This document shows, in pieces, positions 36,388 through 47,426 of a DNA stretch of 64,000 nt. This DNA is from Bacillota bacterium (lineage in GTDB: Bacteria > Sysuimicrobiota > Sysuimicrobiia > Sysuimicrobiales > Segetimicrobiaceae), in assembly GCA_021324295.1 (NCBI GenBank), contig JAJPJJ010000011.1, forward strand, positions 1-64,000, given 5' to 3'. Both the position numbers and the translations under genes were made by a program. Below the pieces are notes generated by a model, which did no database searches, was not told the DNA's origin, and saw only the letters and a program-made list of their open reading frames with translations. Each line of letters begins with the position of its first letter. The stretch's first letter is position 1.

Positions 36388-37401
36388 ATGCCTGCCCCGG
36401 CGACCCTCCACCTGTGGACAGGATGGCCCCACGTCCTGCGCTCCCAGCAGTTCGATCCCCCGGCGCTCGAGACCGTCTTCCGCGAGGCGCGGCTCGCCGA
36501 GGAGATCATCAACAGCGGCGGCAGCAACCTCCTCAAGGGGAAGATCGTCCTCACACTGTTCTACGAGCCGAGCACGCGGACGCGGCTGTCGTTCGAGTTC
36601 GCCACGTACCACCTCGGCGGCCGGGTGCTCTCCTCGGAGGCCGCGCGAGAGTTCTCCTCCGCGGCCAAGGGCGAGTCGATCGAGGACACGATCCGGGTGG
36701 TCTGCCGGTACCGTCCCGCCGCGATCGTGCTCCGGCACTACCAGGAGGGCGCGGCCGAGCGCGCCGCCGATGCCGCGCAGGACGCGCGCACGGGACGTCC
36801 AGTCCCGGTGTTCAACGCCGGGGACGGCCCCGGCCAGCACCCGACGCAGGCGCTGCTCGATGCGTACACGATCTGGCGCCACCGGGGCGCGCTGGAGGGG
36901 GTCACCGTGGCGGTCGCCGGAGACCTCCTCTTCGGCCGCACCGCGCGCTCGCTCTGCTATCTGCTGAGCAAGTACCCGGGCGTCTCGTTCCGGTTGATCG
37001 CGCCGCCGGCGGTCCAGATGAAAGACGACCTGCTGGCCTACCTGCGCCGGCACAGGGTGCCGTTCGTGCAGACCGACGACCTGACCGCGGGCGTGCGCGG
37101 CGCGGACGTGCTCTACGTGACGCGCATCCAGAAGGAGCGGTTCGAGGTGACCGAGGACTACGAGCGGGTGCGCAATGCCTTCTCGGTCACGCCCGCGGTC
37201 CTCGAGGCGCTCCCCGCGCACGCGATCGTGATGCACCCGCTGCCTCGCGTGGAGGGCCCGCATTCTGAGCTGCCGACCGCCGTGGACGCGGACCCGCGCG
37301 TCGTGATCTTCGACCAGACCGAGGCCGGGATGTACGTCCGGATGGCGCTGCTCAAGCTCACGTGCGCGGTGGAGCGGGGTCGGAGCTGGCCCGGCCGGTA
37401 G
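36388..37401 (+). CDS. pyrB: Aspartate carbamoyltransferase-like
   Basis: TLFYEPSTRTRLSFEFATYHLGG, GDGPGQHPTQALLDAYTI, VAGDLLFGRTARSL, VMHPLPRVEG. Confidence 0.8.
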   Translation: MPAPATLHLWTGWPHVLRSQQFDPPALETVFREARLAEEIINSGGSNLLKGKIVLTLFYEPSTRTRLSFEFATYHLGGRVLSSEAAREFSSAAKGESIEDTIRVVCRYRPAAIVLRHYQEGAAERAADAAQDARTGRPVPVFNAGDGPGQHPTQALLDAYTIWRHRGALEGVTVAVAGDLLFGRTARSLCYLLSKYPGVSFRLIAPPAVQMKDDLLAYLRRHRVPFVQTDDLTAGVRGADVLYVTRIQKERFEVTEDYERVRNAFSVTPAVLEALPAHAIVMHPLPRVEGPHSELPTAVDADPRVVIFDQTEAGMYVRMALLKLTCAVERGRSWPGR

Positions 37402-37571
37402 CCGCCCCGGCGCGATCCCGGACCCCGCATCGGCCGCCGCCCTGCGCCGGTGAGCGCCCGGCGCGCGCCGCGCCCGCCGGACGGCGGCGGGGAGTCCTCC
37501 CGGCGGCAGCGAATACCACGCTGGCGCGGCTCCGGGGGATCGCCGGCGGCCGGCCCCAGGAGGGAAGCGCG

Positions 37572-38762
37572 ATGCACCTGTCCCAGGCCGTACGCCATAT
37601 GACGCCGTCGATGACGATCGGCATGGACGACCGCGCCCGTGCGCTCCGGCGGCAGGGCGTCGACGTCGTGAGCTTCGCCGCCGGGGAGCCCGACTTCGAC
37701 ACGCCGGAGGCCATCAAGCAAGCGGCGATCCGGGCGATCCGGGAAGGCTTCACCAAGTACACGAGCCCCGCCGGCATCCCCGAGCTGAGGCAGGCCGTCG
37801 CCGAACGCCTGCGGCGGGACTACGGCGCCGACTACGCCCCCGACGAGATCGTGATCACGGCCGGCGGCAAGCCCGCCCTGTACTTCGCCCTCCGGGCGCT
37901 CTGCGAAGCCGGGGACGAGGTGCTCGTGCCGGTCCCGGCGTGGGTCTCGTACATCGAGCAGGTGCGGCTGGCGGGCGCCCGGCCCGTCGCGGTCCCCACC
38001 GACGGCGGTGACGGGTGGCAGCCGCGGACGGACCGGATCGTCCCGCTGCTCGGGCCGCGGACGCGCGCGATCATCGTCAACTCCCCGCACAACCCCACCG
38101 GCACGGTGTACACGCGCGAGACGCTCGCCGCGCTGGTGGAGGTCTCGCAGCGGCACGGTGTCTACCTGTTGAGCGACGAGATCTACGAGAGCATGGTGTA
38201 CGACGGCGCGCGGCACGTCTGCCTGCCCGGGGCGTGGCCGGAGGCGCGCGATCGCATCGTGCTGCTGAACTCGATGTCCAAGACCTACGCGATGACGGGG
38301 TGGCGCCTCGGCTACGTGGCGGCGCCGCGGCCGCTCGCGGACGGCATCGCCGCGCTGCAGGGCCACCTGAGCGGCAACCCCAACTCGATCGCGCAGAAGG
38401 CCGCCCTGTCCGCGCTGGCCGAGCGCGTGGAGCTCGGCGAGATGGTGGCCGAGTACGACCGGCGCCGGCGGTACGTCGTCGAGCGGCTCAACAGCCTGTC
38501 CGGCGTCGCGTGCGCCATGCCCCGGGGCGCGTTCTACGCGTTTCCCGACGTGCGCGGCGTGCTCGCGCGGCCCGGCGGCCCGACGACGTCTGCGGCGCTG
38601 GCCGAGTACCTGCTGGAGCAGGCGCACGTCGCGCTCGTGCCCGGCGAGGCCTTCGAGGCGCCGGGATTTCTCCGGCTCTCGTACGCGACGTCGATGGCGC
38701 GCATCGAGCAAGGGCTCGACCGCCTCGCGCAGGCGCTCGAACCGCTCGCGGCGCGGGTCTGA
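37572..38762 (+). CDS. PLP-dependent aminotransferase (class I)
   Basis: GEPDFDTPEAIKQAAIRAIREGFTKYTSPAGIPELRQAVAERL; SMSKTYAMTGWRLGYV. Confidence 0.92.
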   Translation: MHLSQAVRHMTPSMTIGMDDRARALRRQGVDVVSFAAGEPDFDTPEAIKQAAIRAIREGFTKYTSPAGIPELRQAVAERLRRDYGADYAPDEIVITAGGKPALYFALRALCEAGDEVLVPVPAWVSYIEQVRLAGARPVAVPTDGGDGWQPRTDRIVPLLGPRTRAIIVNSPHNPTGTVYTRETLAALVEVSQRHGVYLLSDEIYESMVYDGARHVCLPGAWPEARDRIVLLNSMSKTYAMTGWRLGYVAAPRPLADGIAALQGHLSGNPNSIAQKAALSALAERVELGEMVAEYDRRRRYVVERLNSLSGVACAMPRGAFYAFPDVRGVLARPGGPTTSAALAEYLLEQAHVALVPGEAFEAPGFLRLSYATSMARIEQGLDRLAQALEPLAARV

Positions 38763-38832
38763 CCGCGGGGTCCGGCCCGGGCGGGGACGCGGCGCGCCGG
38801 GGCGCGGCCGCCCGGTCCTGCAACCGAGGGGA

Positions 38833-40395
38833 GTGAGTGCGATGATGAGGCCCGCCGAGTTTCACAATGAGCCGCTCAGCGACTTCACGTCCGGGACGGT
38901 CCGGCAGGAGATGGAGCAGGCGCTGCGGTCCGTCGAGGCCGAGCTGGGTCGCGAGTTCCCCCTGCTGATCGGCGGCCGGGCCGTGCGGACGGAGCAGACG
39001 TTCCGGTCGATGAACCCCTCCCGCGCCGACCAGGTCGTCGCGGTGCTCCACCAGGCGGGCCCGCGCGAGGTCGACGCGGCGGTGGAGGCCGCCCTGCGCG
39101 CGTTCGAGTCGTGGCGGTGGGTGCCGGCCGAGGAGCGCGCGGCGCTCTTTCTGCGGGCCGCGCACGCTCTCCGGCGCCGGCGTCTGCACGCCGCGGCGTG
39201 GATGTGCTACGAGGTCGGCAAGAACTGGGCCGAGGCCGACGCGGACGTGGCCGAGGCGATCGACTTCGCCGAGTACTACGCCCGGGAGATCCTGCGCTAC
39301 GCGCCGGCCCGCCCGCTCCCGCCGGCCCCGGGAGAGATGAGCGAGTACCAGTACATCCCGCTCGGCGTCGTGGCCGTGATCTCGCCGTGGAACTTTCCGC
39401 TCGCGATCCCGGCGGGCATGGCGCTCGCGGCGATCGTCAGCGGCAACACGGTCGTGGTGAAACCGGCGAGCGACTCCGCCGCGACCACGTACCTGATCGC
39501 GGAAGCGCTCACCGACGCCGGTCTGCCGCCGGGTGTCCTGAACGTCATTACGGGCTCCGGCGCGGTCGTCGGCGAGGCGCTGGCGACGCACCCCAAGGTG
39601 CGGATGATCGCGTTCACGGGCTCGCGGGAGGTCGGGACGCACCTCTTCGAGCTCGCGGCCCGCACACCGCCGGGGCAGATCTGGCTCAAGCGGGTCATCG
39701 CGGAGATGGGCGGGAAGAACGCGGTGATCGTCGACGACGAGGCACCGCTCGACGAGGCGGTCGCGGGCATCATCGCGTCGGGCTATGGGTACCAGGGGCA
39801 GAAGTGCTCCGCCGGCTCGCGCGTCGTGGCGACCCCGCGCGCGTACGGCGAGGTCGTCGAGATGATCGCGGAGAGGGCGCGCCGCCTCGAGGTGGGCCCG
39901 GCGCCGGAGAACTTCCCGGCGGGGCCGGTCATCAACGCGGCGGCCGAGAGGAAGGTGCTGGAGTACGTGGAGGTGGGCCGGCGCGAGGGACGCCTCGCGG
40001 CCGGCGGCGGCCGAGCCCGGGAGGGCGGGTACTACATCGCGCCCACCGTGTTCGTGGACGTGCCCCCGGACGCCCGGATCGCGCAAGAAGAGATCTTCGG
40101 CCCCGTCGTGGCCGCGATCCCGGCCCGTGACTTCGACGATGCGCTGCGGATCGCCAACAGCACCGCGTTCGGGCTGACCGGTTCGGTGTACTCGCTCGAT
40201 CCCGTCAAGCTGGCCCGCGCCCGGCGCGAGTTCATGTGCGGCAACCTGTACCTGAACCGGAAGTGCACGGGCGCGCTCGTGGGTTCGCACCCGTTCGGCG
40301 GGTTCAACATGTCCGGCACCGACAGCAAGGCCGGCGGGCCGGACTACCTGCTCAACTTCCTCCAGCCGCGGGTGGTGTCGCACAAGTACCGCTGA
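38833..40395 (+). CDS. Aldehyde dehydrogenase, L-glutamate gamma-semialdehyde (P5C) dehydrogenase-like
   Basis: YIPLGVVAVISPWNFPLAIPAGM, YGYQGQKCSAGSRVV, KCTGALVGSHPFGGFNMSGTDSKAGGPDYLL. Confidence 0.88.
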   Translation: MSAMMRPAEFHNEPLSDFTSGTVRQEMEQALRSVEAELGREFPLLIGGRAVRTEQTFRSMNPSRADQVVAVLHQAGPREVDAAVEAALRAFESWRWVPAEERAALFLRAAHALRRRRLHAAAWMCYEVGKNWAEADADVAEAIDFAEYYAREILRYAPARPLPPAPGEMSEYQYIPLGVVAVISPWNFPLAIPAGMALAAIVSGNTVVVKPASDSAATTYLIAEALTDAGLPPGVLNVITGSGAVVGEALATHPKVRMIAFTGSREVGTHLFELAARTPPGQIWLKRVIAEMGGKNAVIVDDEAPLDEAVAGIIASGYGYQGQKCSAGSRVVATPRAYGEVVEMIAERARRLEVGPAPENFPAGPVINAAAERKVLEYVEVGRREGRLAAGGGRAREGGYYIAPTVFVDVPPDARIAQEEIFGPVVAAIPARDFDDALRIANSTAFGLTGSVYSLDPVKLARARREFMCGNLYLNRKCTGALVGSHPFGGFNMSGTDSKAGGPDYLLNFLQPRVVSHKYR

Positions 40396-40416
40396 GGGCC
40401 CGCTCCCGGCCAGCCC

Positions 40417-41766
40417 CTACCGGGCCCCCGCCTCGTCGGCGCCTCCGTCGGCGCCCGCGCGAGCCACGCTGCTTCCCGGAAGGCGCGGCGGCCCCGGCGC
40501 GGCTGCGGCCGGGCGCGTCGCGAGCCGCCACCGGAGCACCGCCGCCGTCGCCACGATGCCGATCGCCCCTCCCACGGCGAGAGCGCGGGGGGCGCCCCAG
40601 AGCTGCGCGAGCGTCCCGGAGACGAGCGCACCCGCCGGGGTCATCCCGCCCATGACGATCGCGTACATCGACATCATCCGCCCCCGCAGGTGGTCGGGAG
40701 ACGCGACCTGCAGCGTGGTGTTGGCGGTCGCCGTGAACATCACGAGGCTGGTGCCGGCCAGGCCGAGCACGGCCGCCGCCGGCGAAAACTGCCGGATCCC
40801 TGCGAGGATCAGCTCCGTCACCGCCAGCATCCCGGCGCCGCCGAACAGGAACACCGGCCGGGGGCCGAGGTGGCTGAGCGACGCCACGATCAGCGCGCCC
40901 AGCACGGCGCCGGCGCCCTGGGCGGACATGAGGAAGCCGAAGCCCGCGGCCTCCTGGTGCAGGACGTCCTTGGCGAACACGGGCACGAGGATGTTGAAGT
41001 TCAGCACGAAGACGCTCTGGGCGGCCACCAGCGCGACGACCTGGAGGGCCACCGGGGTCTGGCGCAGGTACGCGACCCCCTCGTAGAGGTGGGCCACGAG
41101 GCCGGCGCGCACCTCCACCATGTCGCCCCGCCGCACACGCATCATCAGGAGGGCGACGATCACCGGGACAAAGCTGATGCCGTTCGCCAGGAACGCCCAC
41201 GCCATCCCCAGCGTGCCGATGGCGGCGCCCGCGACTGCCGGGCCGAACAGCCGGGCCGCGTTGAAGATCGTGGAGTTGAGAGCCACCGCGTTCATCGTGT
41301 CGGCGCCCTCCACCATCTCGAAGATGAACGCCTGCCGGGTGGGGATGTCGAACGCCGAGGTGACCCCGAGCGCCGTGGCGAGCGCGATGACGTGGCCGTA
41401 GCGGATCGCGCCGGTGAGCACGAGGGTGCCCAGCGCGAGCGCCTGGAGCATCTGCAGCGTCTGGGTGACCACGAGGAGCCCGCGCTTGCTCACACGATCC
41501 GCCGTCACGCCGCCGATCATGGAGAAGAGCAGCACGGGCGTCCACTGGAGCGCGCCGACGACGCCCAGCAGAAACGGCGAGCCGGTGAGCTGCAGCACGA
41601 GCCACGCCTGGGCGATGCGCTGCATCCAGGTCCCGATGAGCGAGACGAGCTGCCCGACGAAGAACAGACGAAAGTTCCTGTGGCGGAGCGCGGCGAAGGG
41701 GTCTAGCCGCCGGCCGCCGGTCGGGTCGCCCGCCTGCGTCTGGGGCACGTAGAGGCGGGGACTCAC
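40417..41766 (-). CDS. MFS transporter (exporter-like)
   Basis: DPFAALRHRNFRLFFVGQLVSLIGTWMQRIAQAWLVLQLTGSPFLLGVVGALQWTPVLLFSMIGG; GTG start at 41766. Confidence 0.85.
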   Translation of the reverse strand: MSPRLYVPQTQAGDPTGGRRLDPFAALRHRNFRLFFVGQLVSLIGTWMQRIAQAWLVLQLTGSPFLLGVVGALQWTPVLLFSMIGGVTADRVSKRGLLVVTQTLQMLQALALGTLVLTGAIRYGHVIALATALGVTSAFDIPTRQAFIFEMVEGADTMNAVALNSTIFNAARLFGPAVAGAAIGTLGMAWAFLANGISFVPVIVALLMMRVRRGDMVEVRAGLVAHLYEGVAYLRQTPVALQVVALVAAQSVFVLNFNILVPVFAKDVLHQEAAGFGFLMSAQGAGAVLGALIVASLSHLGPRPVFLFGGAGMLAVTELILAGIRQFSPAAAVLGLAGTSLVMFTATANTTLQVASPDHLRGRMMSMYAIVMGGMTPAGALVSGTLAQLWGAPRALAVGGAIGIVATAAVLRWRLATRPAAAAPGPPRLPGSSVARAGADGGADEAGAR

Positions 41767-41985
41767 GGCCTCATCATAGCACCCCGTCTCCGCCCGTGGG
41801 CCGGGCCCGCGCGGCCCCGCCTTCGTCCCCTCCTCCGCGGAGGCGTGCGGCGGGGAGACCGTCCGGCGCGATGGCGCGGCGCGGGCGGGCACGCGCCCCG
41901 CGCGGGGTGTTTACGGGGCCGCCCGGATCTTGCTAAGCTGGCTACGGGATCGGGGCGTCCGGACGTGTTGCGGGAGGGTGTGTGG

Positions 41986-43422
41986 GTGTCGGAGCCGTTC
42001 GAACTGGGACTGACCTTCGACGATGTGCTGCTGGTGCCGCAGCGGTCAGGCGTGGCCACGCGCCGGCAGGTGGACACGCGGACACGCCTGTGCCGGGGGA
42101 TCGACCTCGCCATTCCTATCGTGAGCGCCAGCATGGATAGCGTCACGGAGTCGCGCATGGCGATCGCGATGGCTCGCGAAGGAGGGATCGGGATCATCCA
42201 CCGATTCGTGCCGATCGCGACCCACGTCGCGGAGGTGCAGCGGGTCAAACGGGCGGAGAGCGTGGTCATCGACAAGCCGTACACGGTCGGGCCGGAGGCC
42301 ACCGTCCGTCAGGCGGCCGCGTTCATGGAGGAGCACGGCTCGGCCGGCATCCTGGTGCTCGACCGGGACCGGCGCCTCCTCGGTATCGTGACCGCGCGCG
42401 ACGTGCTGTTCGAGACCGAGCTCGACCGGCCGATCGTCACGGTCATGACGCCGCGGGAGCGCCTCATCACGGCGCCTGTCGGCACGCCGGTCGAGGAGGC
42501 CAAGCAGATCCTGCACCGCCACCGGATCGAGAAGCTGCCGCTCGTGGACGCGGAGGGGCGCCTCCGGGGCCTCGTGACGAGCCGCGACATCCAGAGCCGC
42601 CTGCGCTACCCGCAGGCGACCAAGGACGAGAAGGGGCGGCTGCGTGTCGGCGCGGCGATCGGCGTGCGGGGCGACTACCTCGAGCGCGCGCAGGCGCTGG
42701 TGGAAGCGGAGGTAGACGTGCTCGTCATCGACGTCGCCCACGGCCACTCGGACCTGGCGGTGGCGACGGTCGAGGCCGTGCGCGCGCGGTGCGGCGACGT
42801 GCCGCTGATCGCCGGCAACGTCGCCACCCCCGAGGGCACGCGGGACCTGATCGCCTGCGGCGTCGACGGCGTGAAGGTCGGCGTCGGCCCCGGCTCGACG
42901 TGCACGACGCGGGTCGTGACCGGTGCGGGCGTCCCCCAGCTCACGGCGATCCTCACCTGCGCCGAGGCCGCGGCCGCCTCGGATATCCCCGTCATCGCCG
43001 ACGGCGGCATCCGCGGCTCCGGGGACCTCGTGAAGGCTCTCGCGGCGGGCGCGCAGACCGCCATGCTGGGCAACCTCCTGGCCGGCACCGAAGAGAGCCC
43101 GGGCGCGTTCGTCACCCGGAACGGCCGGCAGTACAAGGTGTACCGCGGGATGGCCAGTCTCTGGACCTCGGCGGAACGCCGCGACATGCCGCAGGAGGAC
43201 GAGCTGCTCTCGGAGATCGTGCCGGAGGGGATCGAGGCCCTCGTCCCCTACCGCGGCAGGCTCTCGTCGGTCCTGACGCAGCTCGTCGGCGGTCTGCGGT
43301 CCGGCATGAGCTACTGCGGAGCGACGACGCTCGCCGAGCTGCGCCGCAACGCGCGGTTCATGCGCGTCACGGACGCCGGCGTGCGCGAGGGGATGCCGCA
43401 CGATGTCGATGCCCTCTCCTGA
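41986..43422 (+). CDS. guaB: IMP dehydrogenase
   Basis: [13 protein letters not shown], two CBS repeats, [47 protein letters not shown] start. Confidence 0.95.
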   Translation: MSEPFELGLTFDDVLLVPQRSGVATRRQVDTRTRLCRGIDLAIPIVSASMDSVTESRMAIAMAREGGIGIIHRFVPIATHVAEVQRVKRAESVVIDKPYTVGPEATVRQAAAFMEEHGSAGILVLDRDRRLLGIVTARDVLFETELDRPIVTVMTPRERLITAPVGTPVEEAKQILHRHRIEKLPLVDAEGRLRGLVTSRDIQSRLRYPQATKDEKGRLRVGAAIGVRGDYLERAQALVEAEVDVLVIDVAHGHSDLAVATVEAVRARCGDVPLIAGNVATPEGTRDLIACGVDGVKVGVGPGSTCTTRVVTGAGVPQLTAILTCAEAAAASDIPVIADGGIRGSGDLVKALAAGAQTAMLGNLLAGTEESPGAFVTRNGRQYKVYRGMASLWTSAERRDMPQEDELLSEIVPEGIEALVPYRGRLSSVLTQLVGGLRSGMSYCGATTLAELRRNARFMRVTDAGVREGMPHDVDALS

Positions 43423-43442
43423 GGGCCCGCGGCGGCGTACGC

Positions 43443-45218
43443 CTACGCCTTCCCCTCGACCGCCTGGAGGGCGCGCTCCATCGCCTCGGTCGCGGTGTCG
43501 ATCGCGTGCGTCACCTTGTTCCGCTCGCGCACAAGGCGCGTCTGCAGGACGCGGTATTCCATCGTCTCCGGGGCCATCGTGCGGAGGCGCGCCGCGGGCT
43601 GGAGCACGGGGATCGGGGGGACCGGCACGGCGCGGTCGTGGTCGAACGGACCCGAGGCCGTGTAGTTGATCGGGATCAGGGCCCGGCCGGCCCGGATCAG
43701 GGCATCGTTGATCGCCGCGGCCGCCGCGCGCTGCCTCCGCGTTCCCCGGCCACGCGTCCCGGCTGCGCGCACGCTGGCGGCCGCGGCGTTGAGGCGCGCG
43801 GCGGCCGCGGCGAGGCGTTCGACCGCCGCCAGCGCCGGTCGCAGGTCGAGCGCGTCGCCGGCGGCGCGCTCGATGTCCCGCAGCACCTCCCGCAGCTCTG
43901 CGGCCGTCGCCGCGTAATCGAGGGGCAGAACCGGCGCGGTGCACCAGCGCCACAGCACGAGCGCGTACACCTGCGCGTCCCGGTGGAGATGCGCGCGGTC
44001 GATCTTGTCGAGCGTGTCCTCGGTCGTGTGCCACCACCAGCCGAGCCCGCCGCTCTTGGATGCGCCGCCGCTGAGGGACGCGATCGCCGCGCCGGCGGGC
44101 GACTCGCCGGCCGGCTGGGCCGAGACGTCGACGAACATCGAGGGCAGCCCGATGCCCCAGAACGACTGGTCCCCCATCCTGCCGATCCGCCGCCGAACGA
44201 GGTCCTGGCCGGACACGTCCTTGATGCAGCGCGCCGCGGAGCCCCACGTCTCCGCCATCGTCTGGGCCTCGCTCAGCACCGTCGCGCCCTTGGCGCCGGC
44301 CGAGTCGACGTTGAGGTGCAGGACCGCGTGGCGGTAGAGGTCGTCCCAATGCGTGTCGGCGTACCACGTGGAGCCGGAGTAGCGCCCGTGCGAGTGGCCG
44401 GACCAGAACGCGAGCCGGATCCCGCGCCGGAGCCGCCGCTGGCGGCGGCTCATGATCCGCGCCATCTCCACCATCACGGCGTTGGCGCTGCCGTTGTCCA
44501 TCGCCCCGTAGTGCCACGAGTCCACGTGGCCGCTGAACAGCACGTACCGGTCCGGCTCCTCCCGGCCGCGAATGTCCGCGACGAGCAGCGGCGTCTGGCG
44601 CCACCGGGTGTCGACCTCGGCCCGCACCCGGACGCGCAGCGCCCCCTCGCGGGCGCGCGCCCGCAGCACGGCTCCGTCCGGCTCGCGGACCGAGACGGCG
44701 ACGATCTGCGGCAGCTGACGGACCGTCTCCGGCGTGGGGGCGCCCCACACCGTCGAGATGATCATCTCGTGCAGCTCCGGCGGGTTGACGAAGATCACGC
44801 CGATGGCGCCCGCGTCCTCGGCCGCCCGGGCCTGGACCGGGGTCGCGAGGCCGTCGACGAGCACGATCCGGCCGCGGACCTCCGCAGGCCGGTGCTCGCC
44901 GCCCGTGTCCACCACCTCCGCTTCGAGCCCGCCGGGCGGCGTGGGCGCGGCGAACGAGTGGGTAATGCACTCCACCTGCCGGGAGGGTGCGCCCAGGACC
45001 TCGAGCGAGGCGGGCCCGGGCCACGAGATCAGGGCGTCGTGCGTGTAGCGGTGGACGTCGAGTCCGAACCCGCGGAGGGTCGCCTCCAGATAGTCGAACG
45101 CGCGTGCCTCATCCTCGCTCCCCGACATGCGCACCCACCGGGAGATCTCGCGCGTGTACTCCATCAACCGGGACGCGGACACGGCCTGCCGGACCGCCTG
45201 CTCGGGATCTCTGGGCAT
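43443..45218 (-). CDS. M28-type peptidase with PA-like domain
   Basis: VLFSGHVDSWHYGAMDNGSANAVMVEMARIM...GIRLAFWSGHSHGRYSGSTWYADTHW...WWWHTTEDTLDKID; start trimmed to ATG 45218. Confidence 0.85.
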   Translation of the reverse strand: MPRDPEQAVRQAVSASRLMEYTREISRWVRMSGSEDEARAFDYLEATLRGFGLDVHRYTHDALISWPGPASLEVLGAPSRQVECITHSFAAPTPPGGLEAEVVDTGGEHRPAEVRGRIVLVDGLATPVQARAAEDAGAIGVIFVNPPELHEMIISTVWGAPTPETVRQLPQIVAVSVREPDGAVLRARAREGALRVRVRAEVDTRWRQTPLLVADIRGREEPDRYVLFSGHVDSWHYGAMDNGSANAVMVEMARIMSRRQRRLRRGIRLAFWSGHSHGRYSGSTWYADTHWDDLYRHAVLHLNVDSAGAKGATVLSEAQTMAETWGSAARCIKDVSGQDLVRRRIGRMGDQSFWGIGLPSMFVDVSAQPAGESPAGAAIASLSGGASKSGGLGWWWHTTEDTLDKIDRAHLHRDAQVYALVLWRWCTAPVLPLDYAATAAELREVLRDIERAAGDALDLRPALAAVERLAAAAARLNAAAASVRAAGTRGRGTRRQRAAAAAINDALIRAGRALIPINYTASGPFDHDRAVPVPPIPVLQPAARLRTMAPETMEYRVLQTRLVRERNKVTHAIDTATEAMERALQAVEGKA

Positions 45219-45298
45219 CTCTGCCTCCTCGGACGCGACCGCAACACCCTGTGATTCGCAGCCGCGCGCCGGCTTTCCTAGCGCGCGGCCGCGCACCG

Positions 45299-46276
45299 CT
45301 AGCGGAGGCCGGACGCGGCCTCTTCCACGGGCGGGGCCGCCGGAGCCGCGGCCGGCCCGCCCCGTCCCGCCACGAGGCCCTCGAGGGTGCCCACGATGCC
45401 CTGGCGGAACACCAGGATCACCGCGATGAAGATCGTCCCGGTCGCGATGCCCCACGCATCGGTCCACCGCGAGAGGAAGTCGCGCAGGAGCATCACGAGC
45501 GCCGCCCCGACGAGCGGCCCGAGCCGCGTGGCCATCCCCCCGAGCAGCACCATCACCACGACCGTGCCCGAGGTCGTCCAGTGCACCGCGTCCAGTGCGA
45601 CGAACCCGTGGTTCAGCACCCAGACGCCCCCGGCGAGGCCCGACAGCGCGCACGAGAGCACGGTGGCGATGAGCTTGTACCGGCTGACCGGGTAGCCGAG
45701 GCTCTGGGTCCGCACCTCGTTTTCGCGGATCGCCAGGAGCACGCGGCCGAACGGTGAGCGCACGATGCGCCAGCACAGCAGCAGCCCGAGCGCCACGAGC
45801 GGGAACGCCGCGTAGTAGTAGGCGACCGCCGGGGAGAGGCTCCAGCCGAGCACCTCCCCGCGGGGCACGCCGGTGATCCCGTTCTCCCCTCCGGTGAGGC
45901 TGCGCCAGGCGTTTGCGACGTAGAACACCATCTGCGCAAACGCGAGCGTGATCATCGCGAACGAGATTCCTGTCCGCCGGATGCTCAGGGCCATGAGCGG
46001 CAGCGCCAGGAGCGCGGCGGCCACCGCCCCCGCGACCGCGTCCCACGGGAACGCCACGCCCAGGCGCAGCGCGACGACCGCCGCCGCGTAGGCCCCGGTG
46101 CCGAAGAACGCCGCGTGCCCGAACGACAGAAGCCCCGTGCACCCGAGGAGGATGTCGAACGCGGCCGCGAACAGGCCCCACGCGAGGATGTCGACGGCCA
46201 GGACGGGGTAGATCAGCCACGGCAGCGCCAGGCCCACCGCCAGCAGCAGGCCCCAGCCCGCGGCGCGGGACCTCAT
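45299..46276 (-). CDS. livM: Branched-chain amino acid-type ABC permease
   Basis: LLGCTGLLSFGHAAFFGTGAYAAAV, SPFGRVLLAIRENEVRTQSLGYPVSRYKL. Confidence 0.9.
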   Translation of the reverse strand: MRSRAAGWGLLLAVGLALPWLIYPVLAVDILAWGLFAAAFDILLGCTGLLSFGHAAFFGTGAYAAAVVALRLGVAFPWDAVAGAVAAALLALPLMALSIRRTGISFAMITLAFAQMVFYVANAWRSLTGGENGITGVPRGEVLGWSLSPAVAYYYAAFPLVALGLLLCWRIVRSPFGRVLLAIRENEVRTQSLGYPVSRYKLIATVLSCALSGLAGGVWVLNHGFVALDAVHWTTSGTVVVMVLLGGMATRLGPLVGAALVMLLRDFLSRWTDAWGIATGTIFIAVILVFRQGIVGTLEGLVAGRGGPAAAPAAPPVEEAASGLR

Positions 46277-47142
46277 CCCGCCTCCGCGCTGCCGAACAGT
46301 CCCTGCGGCCGCAGCAGCAGGACGAGCGCCATCAGGATGAACACGAGCGTGTTGGCGATCGGCGGGTAGTACACAGCGCCGAGCGCGGCGGCGACGCCGA
46401 CGATGAATCCGGTGACCACCGACCCGAGGATCGAGCCCATGCCCCCGATCACGACGATGGCGAATGTGGTGATGATCAGATCCGCGCCCATCAACGGTGA
46501 GACGTTGCGCATCGGCGCAGCGAGGACGCCGGCGAGGCCGGCGAGCGCAACCCCGAACGCGAACACCGGCGGGATCCAGCGGTCCACGTCGATCCCCAGG
46601 GCGCGGGTCAGCATCGGCTTCTCGGTCGCCGCGCGGATCACCATGCCCACGCGGGTGCGTTCGATCACCCACCACGTGCCCAGGCAGACGAGGACCGAGA
46701 ACGCCAGGACGAACAGGCGGTAGGTCGGGAAGAACATCACGCCGATCTGAAGCGCGCCCTGGAGCTGCGGCGGCGCGCTGTACGGCACGCCCTGCATGCC
46801 GAAGCGGAGCCGCATGCCGTCCTGGATGGCCAGCGCCAGCCCGAAGGTGAGCAGCAGGTTGTACAGGGGATCCAGGTCGTACAGCCATCGCAGGAAGACG
46901 CGCTCCAGCAGGAAGCCGACCGCCGCGACCGCCAGCGGCGAGACGACGAGCGCCCACCAGAAGGAGAGCCCGAGCTCGGCCGTCAGCAGGTAGGCGCCGA
47001 ACGCACCGAGCATGTAGAGGGCGCCGTGCATGAAGTTGAGGACCCGCAGCATCCCGAAGATGACGGCAAGGCCCAGGCTGAGGAGGGCGTAGAACGCCCC
47101 GTTGATCAGCCCGTTGAATGCTTGCAGGAGGACGTTCTCCAT
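46273..47142 (-). CDS. livH: Branched-chain amino acid-type ABC permease
   Basis: QAFNGLINGAFYALLSLGLAVIFGMLRVLNFMHGALYMLGAFGAYLL; TRVGMVIRAATEKPMLTRALGIDVDR. Confidence 0.9.
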   Translation of the reverse strand: MENVLLQAFNGLINGAFYALLSLGLAVIFGMLRVLNFMHGALYMLGAFGAYLLTAELGLSFWWALVVSPLAVAAVGFLLERVFLRWLYDLDPLYNLLLTFGLALAIQDGMRLRFGMQGVPYSAPPQLQGALQIGVMFFPTYRLFVLAFSVLVCLGTWWVIERTRVGMVIRAATEKPMLTRALGIDVDRWIPPVFAFGVALAGLAGVLAAPMRNVSPLMGADLIITTFAIVVIGGMGSILGSVVTGFIVGVAAALGAVYYPPIANTLVFILMALVLLLRPQGLFGSAEAG

Positions 47143-47426
47143 CGCGAGCCCGATGCGCGCCGGGCCGCACCGGCGCAGGGGCGAGGGGCCCGACCGCCGG
47201 GCGCCCCGCAGCCCCTACGCCCGGGTGGCCGCTCGTAGGGCGTCGTGCACTTTCGACGAGGGGCCGCGGCCGGCCTGCGCTCCACGCCCTCCCGGGGCCC
47301 CCAGCGAATCGCCGTGCTCCCGCGATTCGTTGGGGTGGGGCGCCGTTCCTCGGTCGGAGGCGGCACCCCCGCGGCCGATCCGTCTCGCTGCACCCCGCCT
47401 CAGGCGTCGGAGATCGCGCACGAGGC

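Noticed and set aside
42046-45024. 992-aa minus-strand ORF
   Set aside because: Antisense of guaB and out of frame with the M28 peptidase; Arg/Gly/Asp/His-rich shadow composition typical of high-GC antisense frames.
42789-45254. 821-aa plus-strand ORF
   Set aside because: Out of frame in guaB and antisense to the peptidase; no family motifs.
45219-46220. N-terminal extension of the 925-aa ORF at 43443-46220
   Set aside because: Overlaps livM in another frame with low-complexity sequence; the peptidase itself starts at ATG 45218.
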